From contig GL947595.1 in the NCBI GenBank assembly GCA_000218745.1, forward strand, positions 151,038-208,956: DNA of 57,919 nucleotides. Reading direction: 5' to 3'. Position 1 is the first letter of the stretch, and each line of letters begins with the position of its first letter. Shown one piece after another: positions 18,494 through 29,444 of this stretch. The notes beneath the pieces are model-generated. The model was not told the origin of the DNA. It searched no databases and worked only from the letters and a program-made list of their open reading frames with translations. The DNA comes from Prochlorococcus marinus bv. HNLC2. Lineage in GTDB: Bacteria > Cyanobacteriota > Cyanobacteriia > PCC-6307 > Cyanobiaceae. A program made the position numbers and the translations under genes.

Positions 18494-20619
18494 CTAAACT
18501 CCGCTCACATAATCAACTAATTTCCATGATTTATTAGAAAATCCAAGAATATATTTAACTTTTAAGAAAGGTTTAAAACTTGTCTCACTTATTAATTCTC
18601 CATTTGCATTTATAATTTTTTCAGAGTAATTTAATTTTACGGATACAGATATTCTTGAAGGAGATTGGGATAAAAATTCAATATCTTGAACCTCAGTTTT
18701 TATATCTTTGTAATATTATTTTTAATATCTTGTTGTCTTTCATTTTTAAGCCTCAGTATTAGATTTCTTTTAACTATTTTTGATATATCTAATTGATCAT
18801 CTCCTGATAAAAATTTACTCTTGCTCATGAGCCATGATTCCAGTAAATTCTGAATTTGATCTAAATTTGGAGAAAGTTCATTAAGCGAATTTATATCCTG
18901 AGAAATAAATTTATTTTTAGCAATATTTTTTGAATATTCCTCAATTAATTCAGCCTGAGAAATATCTGAAGATTCTTCATCATTATTTTTTTATCATTTA
19001 TACTTCTGAAATATCGATGATTTATCAGGAGATTTATCGAAATTATTTTTAAAATTAGTTCTAAGAAAACTCGAGCTTATCCCAAGAAAAAATACAATTG
19101 AAAAAGTATAAAAATAAAGTAAATAGGAAGATTTATCTAGTAAATTACCATCTTTAATAAACTTACTATTTTTAATAAATTCACCGCAAAAATATTTTAG
19201 TTCCGTATATTTTTCATTGCAGTAGTTATAAATTTCTAAAGTTTTATTTTTAAAGATCAATTCTGCGGGCAGTTCTTCATCAATATAAACAATTTCATCT
19301 TCTTTAATACCTCCTGGAACAGGTAGTTTACTTCCATCTTGAACATCAGAATTCTCTTCAAGATCAACTTCAGAAAAATCTTTTATAAAAGTATTTTTAA
19401 GGTTTTTTCCAAAACCTGAGAAATTTGCTTTTGAAATTACCCTTTTTGACTTATTTTCAATTTTCTCTATAAAATCTTGAATTTCCCTCTGACTGAACCA
19501 TAAATCAAGATTTACATCTTGTATGTCAATGTCTCTGAAGTTTTGTAAAACCTCATTCTCTAACCAGTTTTGACAATATAAACAAATCGCCTCTAATTTC
19601 TCTCCTTCGTATTCATTAAACCAATTCCTTAAATTTTCATCTGAACTACTTGAGAATCTCGCTTCAGCTTGTTTTATATCTGCGAGTAGCAAATCTAGAC
19701 AACCAATTAAGGGCATGGAGTCGAAACCAGATAATTTAAGATTTTTAATAAGTTTTTTCGCCTCAAACAACTTTTCTGGTTTTTTTTGTGAAAAACCCAT
19801 TGCAGTAATAGCAATAAACAATTCAAAACCCGCTTCTAATGAACCTCTTTTATATAAATCTGAAAATAAATCTATCTGTTCTTGAACGGTAAGAAAAGGT
19901 TTTATTTGTTCAAAAAAGACTTCAAACTCATTTTGATTTAAAAAATTAATATATTCAGATTTATTCTTACCTTCAAGACCTCCCCTTTTAATGATTAAAT
20001 TTTGAAGAAGAGTTATTCCTTTCTTATGAGATTCATAATCGTTTAAATCTCTACTAAGAAAGTCAAGAATCCTATATGGGAGAAGAGATGCTAAGTCATC
20101 CTCAAGATTCTTTCTTAAATCTGATAATTTACCCATCCTTTGAAGAATTTGTATACCTTCCTGTAGAAAATCAGCTGCGTTTGCATAACATCTTTGATCT
20201 TGTTCTTGAATAGCTGCATCTCTTGAGGTTAAAGCTGCTAATAAAGTTAAATCAGCTTCTCTAGTACTTCCAAGAGCAGGTGTTTGAGGAGGTTGCAATG
20301 CTTGCCTTGCAAGTTTAAAAGTTTCCTTTGCAGCTCCTGATTCCCATAATAGTATTAAACCAGCGACTTCCCTATTGGTAGAAAACTCAAGTCCAGAAGC
20401 ACCATTAAGCACTTGTTTATCATATTCTTGTCTGCTCTCATTATTAGTTAATAAGTCTGCGGTTAAGCGTAATAATTCTGACCTTTGCGTTAACACCTCA
20501 TAGGTGAATCCTTCATCAGGTGTTTTATCTAAACGCAATTGAAAGGATCTTAAAATCTCTTCTGATGTTGCAGAAGGATTTACACCTATTAAACGAAAAT
20601 GATCTAATGGTAGTTCCAA
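18494..20619 (-). CDS. ftn2: Cell division protein Ftn2/ZipN (ARC6-like), with disrupted C-terminus
   Basis: Membrane tether of the FtsZ ring in cyanobacteria, homologous to plastid ARC6. Seen: a DnaJ-like N-terminus (LPLDHFRLIGVNPSATSEEI), a long helical region, and a single membrane segment (YLLYFYTFSIVFFLGISSSF). The C-terminal DUF4101/IMS domain (e.g. SELSPNLDQIQNLLESWL-like stretch and LKVKYILGFSNKSWKLVDY) is present but interrupted: two adjacent stops at 18991-18996, beside a run of seven T, then a lost base near 18706. Past these the homology continues to a stop at 18494. Start codon TTG. Probably intact in the cell. Confidence 0.82.
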
Positions 20620-20766
20620 ACAAGTTTCCTACTAAAATCCTTAGACAAATATTATCAATTAAAAAAATTTTTTCATAGGGTCTTATAGAGTTTTAAAAAA
20701 AAAACATAAAAAATGACCATTGAGTCTTAGAATGTTATCAAATCAAAACTTCATTAAGGTAATTTC

Positions 20767-21804
20767 TTGGAAACACATGTAGAGAGAATTTCTAATCTTC
20801 AAGATTTTGAAAGAGCAAAATTAGATCGTGATTCAGGGCTAAGATTATATGAAGATATGATCCTTGGCAGAAGATTCGAAGATAAATGTGCAGAAATGTA
20901 TTACAGAGGTAAGATGTTTGGATTCGTTCATCTTTATAACGGACAAGAAGCAATAAGTACTGGGGTCATAGGTGCAATGAAGAAAAAACATGATTGGTTT
21001 TGTAGTACTTATAGGGACCATGTTCATGCCCTTAGTGCTGGAGTCCCCCCTTTCGAGGTTATGAGCGAGTTATTTGGTAAAGAGACTGGGTGCAGTAAAG
21101 GACGTGGAGGATCAATGCACTTGTTTTCAAAAGAGCATCATTTACTAGGTGGTTACGCTTTCATTGGTGAGGGAATACCCGTAGCTTTAGGGGCTGCATT
21201 CTCTAGTAAATATAAAAGAGAAGTTACAGGAGATAAAGGAAGTGATTCAGTCACAGCAGCATTTTTTGGAGATGGAACTTGCAACAATGGGCAGTTTTTC
21301 GAATGCCTCAACATGGCTCAATTATGGAAATTACCAATCCTCTTTGTTGTTGAAAACAATAAATGGGCTATTGGCATGGCTCATGACAGAGCTACAAGTA
21401 ATCCTGAAATTTGGAGAAAAGCATCAGCTTTTGGGATGCATGGTGAAGAAGTTGATGGAATGGATGTTTTAGCAGTTAGAGGAGCCGCACAAAGGGCTAT
21501 AAAAAGAGCAAGGGCAGGTGAAGGGCCAACTCTTCTGGAATGTCTTACTTATAGATATAGAGGTCATTCTCTTGCAGATCCAGATGAATTAAGAGCTGAA
21601 GAAGAGAAAGCTTTCTGGGCTAAAAGAGATCCAATTAAAAAATTATCAAGAGAGTTGATTGATGGTAATTATTCTGATGAGAAAGAATTAAAAGATATTG
21701 ATAAGAAGATTGATTCAGAAATAACAACTTCTGTAACGAAAGCATTAGAGGCACCCGAGCCAAACACAGAAGAATTAACTAAATATATTTGGGCTGAAAA
21801 TTAA
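20767..21804 (+). CDS. pdhA: Pyruvate dehydrogenase E1 component, alpha subunit
   Basis: Thiamine-diphosphate enzyme that decarboxylates pyruvate, alpha half of the alpha2-beta2 E1. Seen: the TPP motif [17 protein letters not shown] ending in ENN, the substrate loop [13 protein letters not shown] with regulatory-type serine area, and the N-terminal [17 protein letters not shown]. It has 345 residues. The start codon is TTG, preceded by TTAAGGTAA. The E3 subunit gene lpdA is at 30.3 kb in this window; pdhB is not seen. It ends one base from the convergent sigma-factor gene. Confidence 0.95.
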   Translation: METHVERISNLQDFERAKLDRDSGLRLYEDMILGRRFEDKCAEMYYRGKMFGFVHLYNGQEAISTGVIGAMKKKHDWFCSTYRDHVHALSAGVPPFEVMSELFGKETGCSKGRGGSMHLFSKEHHLLGGYAFIGEGIPVALGAAFSSKYKREVTGDKGSDSVTAAFFGDGTCNNGQFFECLNMAQLWKLPILFVVENNKWAIGMAHDRATSNPEIWRKASAFGMHGEEVDGMDVLAVRGAAQRAIKRARAGEGPTLLECLTYRYRGHSLADPDELRAEEEKAFWAKRDPIKKLSRELIDGNYSDEKELKDIDKKIDSEITTSVTKALEAPEPNTEELTKYIWAEN

Positions 21805-21805
21805 T

Positions 21806-22747
21806 TCAGATACCACTTGGTAATTTTCTTGTTAAATTTCTAAGCTTTCTTAAAGCCTTCAACTCAACTTGCCTTACTCTTTCTCTCGAGACTTCAAGCA
21901 ATCTTCCTATTTCAGCAAGAGTATGTCTCTCATTACCATCTAGTCCAAATCTTAAACGCAACACATGCTGCTCTTGCTCACTTAAATGGCTTAACCATTT
22001 ACCTAATTGCTCTTGATGTATCTTTTGCTCAACCTTATCTAAGGGTTCTTCATGATTAGTATCTGCAATAAGATCACCTAAGAAACTACGCCCATCATCT
22101 CCATTTACAGGTGCATCTAAACTGCTTGTGGAAAGTGCTTGTCTTAAAACAGAATCAAGTTCATCAACATCAATATCCATAGCTTCAGCTATTTCGACTC
22201 TACTTGGCATTGCTCCAAGTTTATGAGCAAGTTCTCTACTGACTTTTCTAATGGTTGCTAATCTTTCACTTAAATGTACTGGTAGGCGTATGGTCCTAGA
22301 TTGGCAAGCTATTGCGCGCGTCATACTTTGGCGAATCCACCAAAAAGCATAAGTAGAAAACTTATAACCTCTTGTAGGATCAAATTTTTCAACTGCTCTT
22401 TCCAACCCTAATGAGCCCTCTTGCACTAAATCTAAAAGTTCTAAACCCTTGCCTTGATATTTTTTTGCAACACTTACAACTAATCGAAGATTTGCCTTCA
22501 TCATTCTCTCTTTGGCTCTACGACCAATTTTTAAAGTTCTTTTCTGATGAGAGGTAAAATCTTTTGTCTTTTCATTAACTTGACCATCTTCAGTCAATAT
22601 CATCATTTTTTGAACTTGATTTCCTAATTCAATTTCTTCAGCAGGAGTAAGCAAAGGAACTCTGCCAATATTTGAAAGATACCAACTAATTGGATCGTTA
22701 CCTCTCCTCTTTTGAGGTTCAGTAGATATAGGAATGGATGAAACCAT
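21806..22747 (-). CDS. Group 2 (RpoD-like) RNA polymerase sigma factor
   Basis: Sigma-70 family member of the non-essential group 2 type common in cyanobacteria. Region 1.2 is DPISWYLSNIGRVPLLTPAEEIELG. Regions 2.1-2.4 include RLVVSVAKKYQGKGLELLDL, FDPTRGYKFSTYAFWWIRQS and CQSRTIRLPVH. Region 4.2 is TLAEIGRLLEVSRERVRQVE. It has 313 residues and no long region 1.1, arguing against the primary sigma factor. The exact paralogue cannot be assigned from sequence alone. It converges on pdhA with a 1-base gap. Confidence 0.9.
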   Translation of the reverse strand: MVSSIPISTEPQKRRGNDPISWYLSNIGRVPLLTPAEEIELGNQVQKMMILTEDGQVNEKTKDFTSHQKRTLKIGRRAKERMMKANLRLVVSVAKKYQGKGLELLDLVQEGSLGLERAVEKFDPTRGYKFSTYAFWWIRQSMTRAIACQSRTIRLPVHLSERLATIRKVSRELAHKLGAMPSRVEIAEAMDIDVDELDSVLRQALSTSSLDAPVNGDDGRSFLGDLIADTNHEEPLDKVEQKIHQEQLGKWLSHLSEQEQHVLRLRFGLDGNERHTLAEIGRLLEVSRERVRQVELKALRKLRNLTRKLPSGI

Positions 22748-22886
22748 GATTTTTACCTTTTCGGTATTAAAACTTTCCTACACTTTTTTAAAAAACCCCT
22801 AATTTTTAATATCCGCTTCAGATTTGCAGTAACAAATCTTTAGTTATGTGTTTAAAACTATAAAAAACTCCATTTAATTGTCATTT

Positions 22887-24455
22887 TCATAACATTTGCC
22901 TCGTTTTTATTTGCCTTACAATTTTCGATAATTGATTTCCGATAAGTGAAGCTGTTGATCCTTTTGAGGAATTTGATGCTGCATAAGAATGTAAAAAAAC
23001 ATATTTTGCAAACGACTCAGCATTAATGATTTCTCCAGACGATAATTCCAAAGCACATAAACCTGATATAAATCCAGATAAAAGGTCCCCTAATCCAGCC
23101 CTCGCAGTGAAAGGATCTGACTCGTATATTTGCCAAACTGAACCTTTACTATCAGAAATAATACTATTAGCTCCTTTTAATAAAAGGTCTAAGTTGAATT
23201 GATTTGCTGCTTTCATAGATAAGTCAACTCTATTGTGTTCATCTAGATCAGGAAATAATCTCTTGAACTCTTGGTAATGAGGTGTAATCCAGGTTTGAAA
23301 ACTTCTTTCGAGAAAAAATTTAGAACCATTTTTAGATTTTGCTATCCTATTCAAAGCATCAGCGTCTAGGATAAGAGTCCCTTTAAAATCACACAAATAC
23401 TTAGCAGCTTTCTCCCAATCTGTTATGTCAACTCCAATACCTGGACCAATTAAAATTGTTTCATAGCGATTTAAATCTTTATTCTTAAGAGAATCGTAAA
23501 AAAGGGAGTTCCCCTCCTCAGAAGACTTAGCAAAATCATTTATAACAACTTCAGGAGAAATATTCCAAATTAAATTAGCTACAGATTTGGGAGAAAGAGC
23601 TGTTATTGATCCAACGCCACTAGCTAAAGCTCCTTTTATTGCTAATAAAGCTGCACCAGGATATTTTTCACTTCCCACAATTAATAATGTTCTACCTCTT
23701 GAATATTTATCTGAATTAGCAGGCGGAAGATAAAGGCTTATATCATTAAAATCTTTTCGAGAGAGACTTAAAATTCTTTGATCTAATTTTACTAAATGGC
23801 TTTTAAAAATTCCTATTTCAATATTATGAATTTGACCAACATAAGGTATTGCAGAATCCTGCAATAAACCTATTTTTTTCAGGCCAATTGATAAAGTATA
23901 ATTTGCCTTTACTGCTTTATCTGCAAAGGGTTTACCAGAATTAGGATTTAAGCCAGTAGGAATATCAATGGAAACAATCTTACCTTTATTGGTTTTCGAT
24001 TTTTCATTAAATAACTCAATAAGATTACTATCAGTACTTCTTGTCTGATTATTTCCAAAAACTGCATCTATCCATAATTCATTTTTTTCTGGATCAGGAG
24101 CATTACTAAGAATCTTTATTCCTAAAGAGGTTATATAACTTAGATGTTTAATTGTTAATGTTTTCCTGATTTGGAAAGGACACCATACTGAGACTATATA
24201 ACCTTTAAGAAATAACTCTCTGGCAATTACTGCTCCATCTCCGCCGTTATGTCCAGGACCTATTATTACAACTAAACCACTTTTCAAAAGATTTTCCCTT
24301 TCTAAAAACCAATTACTTATTTTTATTCCAACTTTTTCCATAAGTGCTGCTTCAGGCATCCCATTATTAAAAAGTTCATCCTCAATCTCTGACATTTGTT
24401 TAGGATAAACAATTAAATGTTCCGAATCTGCTTTTGGAAAACTAATTTTTGTCAT
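22887..24455 (-). CDS. nnrD: Bifunctional NAD(P)H-hydrate repair enzyme (epimerase and ADP/ATP-dependent dehydratase)
   Basis: Repairs hydrated NADH and NADPH. The N-terminal YjeF_N epimerase domain shows GPGHNGGDGAVIARELFLKG, VDIPTGLNPNSG and DAVFGNNQTR. The C-terminal ribokinase-like dehydratase domain shows RGRTLLIVGSEKYPGAALLA, ILDADALNRIA, WITPHYQEFKRLFP and the AGLGDLLSG catalytic area. It is 522 residues, normal for the fused NnrE-NnrD form. It diverges from mnmA with 46 bases between starts. Confidence 0.93.
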   Translation of the reverse strand: MTKISFPKADSEHLIVYPKQMSEIEDELFNNGMPEAALMEKVGIKISNWFLERENLLKSGLVVIIGPGHNGGDGAVIARELFLKGYIVSVWCPFQIRKTLTIKHLSYITSLGIKILSNAPDPEKNELWIDAVFGNNQTRSTDSNLIELFNEKSKTNKGKIVSIDIPTGLNPNSGKPFADKAVKANYTLSIGLKKIGLLQDSAIPYVGQIHNIEIGIFKSHLVKLDQRILSLSRKDFNDISLYLPPANSDKYSRGRTLLIVGSEKYPGAALLAIKGALASGVGSITALSPKSVANLIWNISPEVVINDFAKSSEEGNSLFYDSLKNKDLNRYETILIGPGIGVDITDWEKAAKYLCDFKGTLILDADALNRIAKSKNGSKFFLERSFQTWITPHYQEFKRLFPDLDEHNRVDLSMKAANQFNLDLLLKGANSIISDSKGSVWQIYESDPFTARAGLGDLLSGFISGLCALELSSGEIINAESFAKYVFLHSYAASNSSKGSTASLIGNQLSKIVRQIKTRQML

Positions 24456-24501
24456 AATAGGTAATTAGATAACATTCAAACTGTTCAAAAAACTTTGTTT
24501 T

Positions 24502-25653
24502 ATGATCAAATCTATTACAGAAAAAAAGTTAGAGAACTATTCTTCTACTAATAGTAAATCTAAAAACCAAAAAAAAATTGTGGTGGGTTTATCTGGAGGT
24601 GTTGATAGTTCTTTATCAGCAGCACTTCTAATAGAAACGGGATGGGACGTAGAGGGACTAACTCTATGGTTAATGAAAGGTGAAGGTTCATGTTGTTCTG
24701 AGGGATTAGTTGATGCTGCCGGTCTATGTGAAGACTTAGGTATCAAGCATCATATTATTGACTCAAGAAATCTTTTTGCAGAAAAAGTTATAAAGGAAAC
24801 AACTGGAGGATATGAAGTTGGTATCACACCATTGCCCTGCTCAATGTGTAATAAAAATGTTAAATTTGAAGAAATGCTTAATTGGGCGAAAGATCAGAAT
24901 GAATTTACAAATATAGCGACTGGTCATTATGCTCGTGTCAAAAAGAACAACGTCTCCTTATCTCATTCAAATAATTTTAAATACAAAGATTATCTACTGC
25001 TAAGGGGTGTTGACTCAAATAAAGATCAAAGTTATTTCCTTTATAGCCTTTCGCAAGAAGTCCTTAGTAGATTAATTTTGCCACTAGGTGAACTTAAAAA
25101 AGAGGAGACAAGAAAAGAAGCGGCAAGATTAGGTTTAAGAACAGCAAAAAAACCTGAAAGTCAGGATCTATGTTTAGTTGAACATTATGGGTCAATGTTA
25201 AATTTTATAGATAAGCATATTGAGGCCAAAGTAGGAGAAATAAAACATATTAATGGTCAAATTTTAGGCTCACATAATGGTATTCAGCACTATACGGTTG
25301 GACAAAGAAAAGGATTAGGAATAGCTTGGTCAGAACCTTTATATGTAAAAAAATTAGACCATTTAAAAAATATAGTTTATGTTGCAAGCATTAGTGATTT
25401 ACTAGAGAGAGAGGCTTTCATAAAAGAACTTAATTGGGTCTCAATAGAGGAACCGAATTCACCTATAGAAGTTGATGCTCAAATTAGATATAGAAGTAAA
25501 CCTATCAAGGGTAAATTAATTCCTCAAAGTGAAGGCAATATTAACAAAAGGTTTAAATTAGTTTTGGATGAGCCTCAATCTTCAATAACACCAGGACAAG
25601 CTGCAGTTTTTTATAAAAAAGATATCCTCCTAGGAGGAGGATTGATTTGTTAA
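24502..25653 (+). CDS. mnmA: tRNA-specific 2-thiouridylase MnmA
   Basis: Adds sulfur at position 2 of the wobble uridine in tRNA-Lys, -Glu and -Gln. Seen: the PP-loop [17 protein letters not shown], the first catalytic cysteine in [13 protein letters not shown], the second in [18 protein letters not shown], and C-terminal [11 protein letters not shown] with TPGQAAVFY. It has 383 residues, the standard length. Its stop overlaps the convergent lnt gene by 4 bases. Confidence 0.95.
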   Translation: MIKSITEKKLENYSSTNSKSKNQKKIVVGLSGGVDSSLSAALLIETGWDVEGLTLWLMKGEGSCCSEGLVDAAGLCEDLGIKHHIIDSRNLFAEKVIKETTGGYEVGITPLPCSMCNKNVKFEEMLNWAKDQNEFTNIATGHYARVKKNNVSLSHSNNFKYKDYLLLRGVDSNKDQSYFLYSLSQEVLSRLILPLGELKKEETRKEAARLGLRTAKKPESQDLCLVEHYGSMLNFIDKHIEAKVGEIKHINGQILGSHNGIQHYTVGQRKGLGIAWSEPLYVKKLDHLKNIVYVASISDLLEREAFIKELNWVSIEEPNSPIEVDAQIRYRSKPIKGKLIPQSEGNINKRFKLVLDEPQSSITPGQAAVFYKKDILLGGGLIC

Positions 25654-27131
25654 ATACTTATAAAAAAATTAACCACTATTAGTAAGATAAAAACTATAAT
25701 TAAAACTTTTAATCCAAATTTATTATAAAAAGTATTTTGATTAATCTTATTTGGATAAACAGTAATGCTATCTGAAATATTTTTTTCAATCAATTTATCA
25801 ACTCTCCCATCACTTCTTATAAGGCCGGATGGTCCTGTATTTGAAGCAATGATTGTTTCTCTATTATTTTCAATACTTCGCATTGAAGCCATAGATATAA
25901 ATTGATCATGAATTTTTTTTGGATATGGATCTAAATTCGCAATTGCCAAAATCATTTCTGCTCCACTTCTTATTGCCGCACGAATTTTTAATCCATCAGT
26001 AATTTCATAGCAAATTGCTATTGCAAAATTTGGCAAATTTTTCAACGCAAAATATCTAGATTTCGGACCAGATTGAATACCTCCTACAGAAGATATTCCC
26101 TTATATTTATCAAAAACTTTTGGATATTTTTCACCTATTGGCACTAATCTATTTTTATCAATAAATCCTGAAAATAATTTTTCTCCTTCTTCAAAAAATA
26201 AAAGAGAGCTCCTTAACTGATTCTTAAACCTTCTAAATCCACCCGCTAGAGTATTAATTTTACTAGGAAAATTAAAAACAAAATCACTCCTTAAAGTACC
26301 CTCGGGTGTAACTAACAATAAAGCATTTTTTGATAATGCTCTGTTTTGAATATTCAAAAATTTTTCATTCATGGTTTTATTATCAATCAACAATTTTTCT
26401 CTTGTAGGTGTATTTGTCTGCCATATAAAAACTGGATATACATTATCTAAAGATTTAGGAAGTGTTAAAAAAGCTCCTCCTAAATGCAAAGCAACAAGTG
26501 ATATTGTTCCAAAAAAAAATAACCCCTTAATTTGTAAATTTCTTTTCCATTTCTCAAAGAGACAAAATATCCAAAATCCTATTAAAAGTTGCAATATGCA
26601 CAAGCCAGTAGAACCTATCCAGCGAGCTAAACCTGCAAGATAAAAATCCCCAGGAATTAAACTATCACCAATTCCAATCCAAAAAAATGGGGTTTGACTA
26701 AGTATTAATTCACCGAATGCCCAAAGGAAGCACAAAAATAAAACCTTCAAAAATATATCAATAATATTTCCAGAAAAAATATATTTTTTATTGATTAGTT
26801 TTTGTGCAACATATCCCCATAAAAAGATTAAACATCCCCCCCCAATCGCGCATCCAAAATAAATTATTGTCGTAATAAATAAACTTATTATCCAAGAGAA
26901 ACCCAACCATGTTAGCGGGTGTAAATACAATAACCAATAATGACTGGCCAAAATAAATGATAAACCCCAGAAAAAATTTGAAAAACCTTTATCAAATCCT
27001 GCCCATAAAATGGTTAAAGATAAAGGCATGAAAATAATCCACAAATCATTAGAGACTGCATACCCCCCTGCACAACCACCAATCAGTGGAATTAATAAAT
27101 CATTGAAATTATTTCTTTTAAGTACTTTCAA
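25650..27131 (-). CDS. lnt: Apolipoprotein N-acyltransferase
   Basis: Adds the third acyl chain to lipoproteins at the plasma membrane. About six N-terminal membrane segments are followed by a nitrilase-fold domain with the catalytic triad: Glu in LVTPEGTL, Lys in VPIGEKYP and Cys in FAIAICYEI. Downstream come ANLDPYP and [20 protein letters not shown], typical of Lnt. A final hydrophobic helix closes the 493-residue protein. The start codon is TTG. It diverges from the FKBP gene. Confidence 0.92.
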   Translation of the reverse strand: MKVLKRNNFNDLLIPLIGGCAGGYAVSNDLWIIFMPLSLTILWAGFDKGFSNFFWGLSFILASHYWLLYLHPLTWLGFSWIISLFITTIIYFGCAIGGGCLIFLWGYVAQKLINKKYIFSGNIIDIFLKVLFLCFLWAFGELILSQTPFFWIGIGDSLIPGDFYLAGLARWIGSTGLCILQLLIGFWIFCLFEKWKRNLQIKGLFFFGTISLVALHLGGAFLTLPKSLDNVYPVFIWQTNTPTREKLLIDNKTMNEKFLNIQNRALSKNALLLVTPEGTLRSDFVFNFPSKINTLAGGFRRFKNQLRSSLLFFEEGEKLFSGFIDKNRLVPIGEKYPKVFDKYKGISSVGGIQSGPKSRYFALKNLPNFAIAICYEITDGLKIRAAIRSGAEMILAIANLDPYPKKIHDQFISMASMRSIENNRETIIASNTGPSGLIRSDGRVDKLIEKNISDSITVYPNKINQNTFYNKFGLKVLIIVFILLIVVNFFISI

Positions 27132-27218
27132 CAGCGAATCAAATCTTAATACATTTTATTAAAAACAAATTAAGTGTACCTTTTTCTGCCAAAATAGAAT
27201 TAGTTATTTTTTCCTTTT

Positions 27219-27791
27219 GTGAAAGAAGTATTAATTAGTTTTGCTGTTTTTTTACTGTGCATTTCAGTAACTATTTATAGTCAATTCACTTCCCCTAAGA
27301 GTGTTAATGCTGCACAATCTTCAGTGAATACAAATCTAAATATTAATTTAAATAAAACATTATCAAAACCTAAAGATAATTTATTTGAATTAGACCCCTC
27401 TGATCCCAATCCAACTCTTTTTGCCATGGCTAATGATTCTAATGAAAATACAAATTCAAGAACCACTGAAAGTGGCTTAATTATTGAAGATCTTGAAATA
27501 GGTAAAGGAGATGAAGCATCCTCTGGTCAAACAGTTACAGTCAATTACACTGGGACTTTAACTAATGGAGATCAATTTGACACAAGTATTGGAAGAGCAC
27601 CCTTTAGTTTCCCCTTAGGTGCAGGAAGAGTAATAAAGGGCTGGGATGAGGGCGTTGCAGGTATGAAAGTAGGAGGTAAAAGAAAGCTGACCATTCCTCC
27701 TCAATTAGGATATGGCTCAAGAGGCGCTGGAAATGTAATTCCAGCTAACGCGACATTAATATTCGAGGTAGAACTATTAAAGGTTAGTTAA
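27219..27791 (+). CDS. FKBP-type peptidyl-prolyl isomerase (exported)
   Basis: Protein-folding isomerase. The N-terminus is a signal or anchor segment ([19 protein letters not shown]), followed by a ~65-residue linker. The C-terminal FKBP domain shows [53 protein letters not shown] and [14 protein letters not shown]. It has 190 residues and starts at a GTG. Likely active in the periplasm or thylakoid lumen. It precedes sodN by 75 bases on the same strand but may be transcribed separately. Confidence 0.93.
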   Translation: MKEVLISFAVFLLCISVTIYSQFTSPKSVNAAQSSVNTNLNINLNKTLSKPKDNLFELDPSDPNPTLFAMANDSNENTNSRTTESGLIIEDLEIGKGDEASSGQTVTVNYTGTLTNGDQFDTSIGRAPFSFPLGAGRVIKGWDEGVAGMKVGGKRKLTIPPQLGYGSRGAGNVIPANATLIFEVELLKVS

Positions 27792-27866
27792 GAAAATTAG
27801 AAAATATTTAAGACTTTTCAAAATAGAGGATATGTAACTAAAATAAAGTTAACTTTAATTAATCGA

Positions 27867-28340
27867 ATGTTTAGTAAATTAATGAATTCCCTTTTTAATA
27901 AAAAGGCAATGATGAAAGTTTATGCACACTGCGATGGTCCTTGCGGAGTTTATGATCCTGCCTCCGCGAGAGTTGCAGCAGAAGCTGTTCTATCTATGAC
28001 AAAAAAAATAGTTGATTTAAATCCTCCATCAAGCCCAAATTCAGAGGAATGGTCCGCGTACAACAATACCTTTTCAAGATATGTAGCTATCAAAGAGGAC
28101 CAAGCAAAAGAGACAAAAAAAGAATTACTAATCTTATGGACAGATTATTTTAAACCAGTACACCTAGAAAATTACCCAGATCTTCATGACACCATATGGA
28201 AAGCAACAAAACTATGTAGTGCATGCAAAGTGAGTATTGACATAGCTAAAGCCGAAGAATTGATGAGCTATGTTGAAAAAATTCATAATATTTTTTGGCA
28301 GACTAAGGGTAGAAGTGATTCTTTTGTTAAAGCTAGTTGA
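27867..28340 (+). CDS. sodN: Nickel superoxide dismutase precursor
   Basis: Dismutates superoxide using nickel; it replaces iron SOD in many marine picocyanobacteria. The precursor has a 20-residue leader ending KVYA, followed by the nickel hook HCDGPCGVY, whose His1, Cys2 and Cys6 bind the metal once the leader is removed. The rest is the four-helix bundle (PASARVAAEAVLSMTKKIVD, CSACKVSIDIAKAEELM). It has 157 residues in total. The processing peptidase gene sodX follows 61 bases later and a nickel-transporter-like gene faces them. Confidence 0.97.
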   Translation: MFSKLMNSLFNKKAMMKVYAHCDGPCGVYDPASARVAAEAVLSMTKKIVDLNPPSSPNSEEWSAYNNTFSRYVAIKEDQAKETKKELLILWTDYFKPVHLENYPDLHDTIWKATKLCSACKVSIDIAKAEELMSYVEKIHNIFWQTKGRSDSFVKAS

Positions 28341-28401
28341 GTAAATAGAATTTCAGATAAATTTATAGAAAGTGTAATAGCAAACTTATTTCACATAAGA
28401 T

Positions 28402-28727
28402 ATGCGAAAGTTTGTGATATTTCAATGTCTCCATTCTTAAAAAATGGAGACATTGTTTTTTATAAGATTTACTCAAAGAATAAATCTTCTTTAAAAATAG
28501 GTGACATTGTTATATTCAAACATCCTCTTCTAAATATAAATTCAGTTAAAAGAATTACAAAATTAACCGAATTTGGAGTTGAAGTTTGTGGGGATAATAA
28601 AGAATGTAGTAAAGATAGTAGTAATTTCTTTGGATTTATTCAAAAGGAAAGGATTATAGGCATTGTCATATTCCATATCACCAACTATGGATTTTTGAAC
28701 TTAAAAAATCTGCTAAGTAATAAATAA
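28402..28727 (+). CDS. sodX: Nickel-type SOD maturation protease SodX (likely frameshift at 5' end)
   Basis: S26-family peptidase thought to cut the SodN leader. Conserved elements are SMSPFLKNGDIV and the general-base lysine in INSVKRITKL. The ATG at 28425 cannot be the true start, because the catalytic serine codon (TCA) lies just before it. An ATG at 28402 (MRKFVIF...) is in a neighbouring frame and would join correctly if one base were restored between about 28405 and 28422. I annotate from 28402. It is about 108 residues, typical of this short peptidase. Its end overlaps the convergent transporter gene by 15 bases. Confidence 0.82.
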
Positions 28728-29402
28728 TAATGTGCTTTTTTGAACCCAAAATAATCCCATCGCAAATGATAAACCTCCAGCAAAAGCAAAAAGCTTTTTA
28801 ATGAAATTTTTACCAGCTTTCATCGTCGATAGTGAAATTAGATATGTGAAGAAAATCATTATTATTGAAGATCCAATTAAATAGGCTATTAAATAGGCTA
28901 GTGCTTCCTCCATAGGTAAAGCTAGAGCTGGAATAACTGCTATCAAATGTGAACCTCCCGCTAATCCATGTAATATGCCTAAACTAGTTAAAGCATGAGA
29001 ATGCCTATTATGTCTCTTATCTCTATTTTCATGATAATGAAAATGCTTATGAGTAATTCCATTATTATGCTCGTGTTGATGATTATGAATATTGAATTTA
29101 AATGAATTTTTTATTGCAATAGTTCCAATTATTAAGAGCGATATACCGACTAAAAATTCTGCAAAATTAGAAAATTTAGTTATGTGAGCAATGTCCTTAA
29201 AAAATATTGCAACTATAGAAAGAATAATTACACCTGAAGAATGCCCCAATCCCCAAGATAAGCCATTTTTTAGTGCTAACTTTGGATTTGTTATTGATGA
29301 GGGTGTCATTGCTATAAGATGGTCTGCACCACTTATTACATGAATAATTCCAGCGATAAGACCAGTAGGTATTATATATTGCATCAATGCATGCGTAAAC
29401 AA
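28713..29402 (-). CDS. Putative nickel transporter (NicO/HupE-like, His-rich loop)
   Basis: A 229-residue membrane protein with about six hydrophobic helices. The first carries IHVISGADHLIAMTP, matching the H-x4-DH type metal motif of nickel/cobalt permeases. A second motif, LGILHGLAGGSHLIAVIP, follows a cytosolic or periplasmic loop extremely rich in histidine (residues ~105-140, e.g. HNHQHEHNNGITHKHFHYHE). Its position tail to tail with sodN-sodX argues that it supplies nickel to the Ni-SOD. Cobalt cannot be excluded from sequence. Confidence 0.82.
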   Translation of the reverse strand: MFTHALMQYIIPTGLIAGIIHVISGADHLIAMTPSSITNPKLALKNGLSWGLGHSSGVIILSIVAIFFKDIAHITKFSNFAEFLVGISLLIIGTIAIKNSFKFNIHNHQHEHNNGITHKHFHYHENRDKRHNRHSHALTSLGILHGLAGGSHLIAVIPALALPMEEALAYLIAYLIGSSIIMIFFTYLISLSTMKAGKNFIKKLFAFAGGLSFAMGLFWVQKSTLLFIT

Positions 29403-29444
29403 CTTTTAATTATAAATTTTGATTGGCAAATTTGGAGTATTTTT

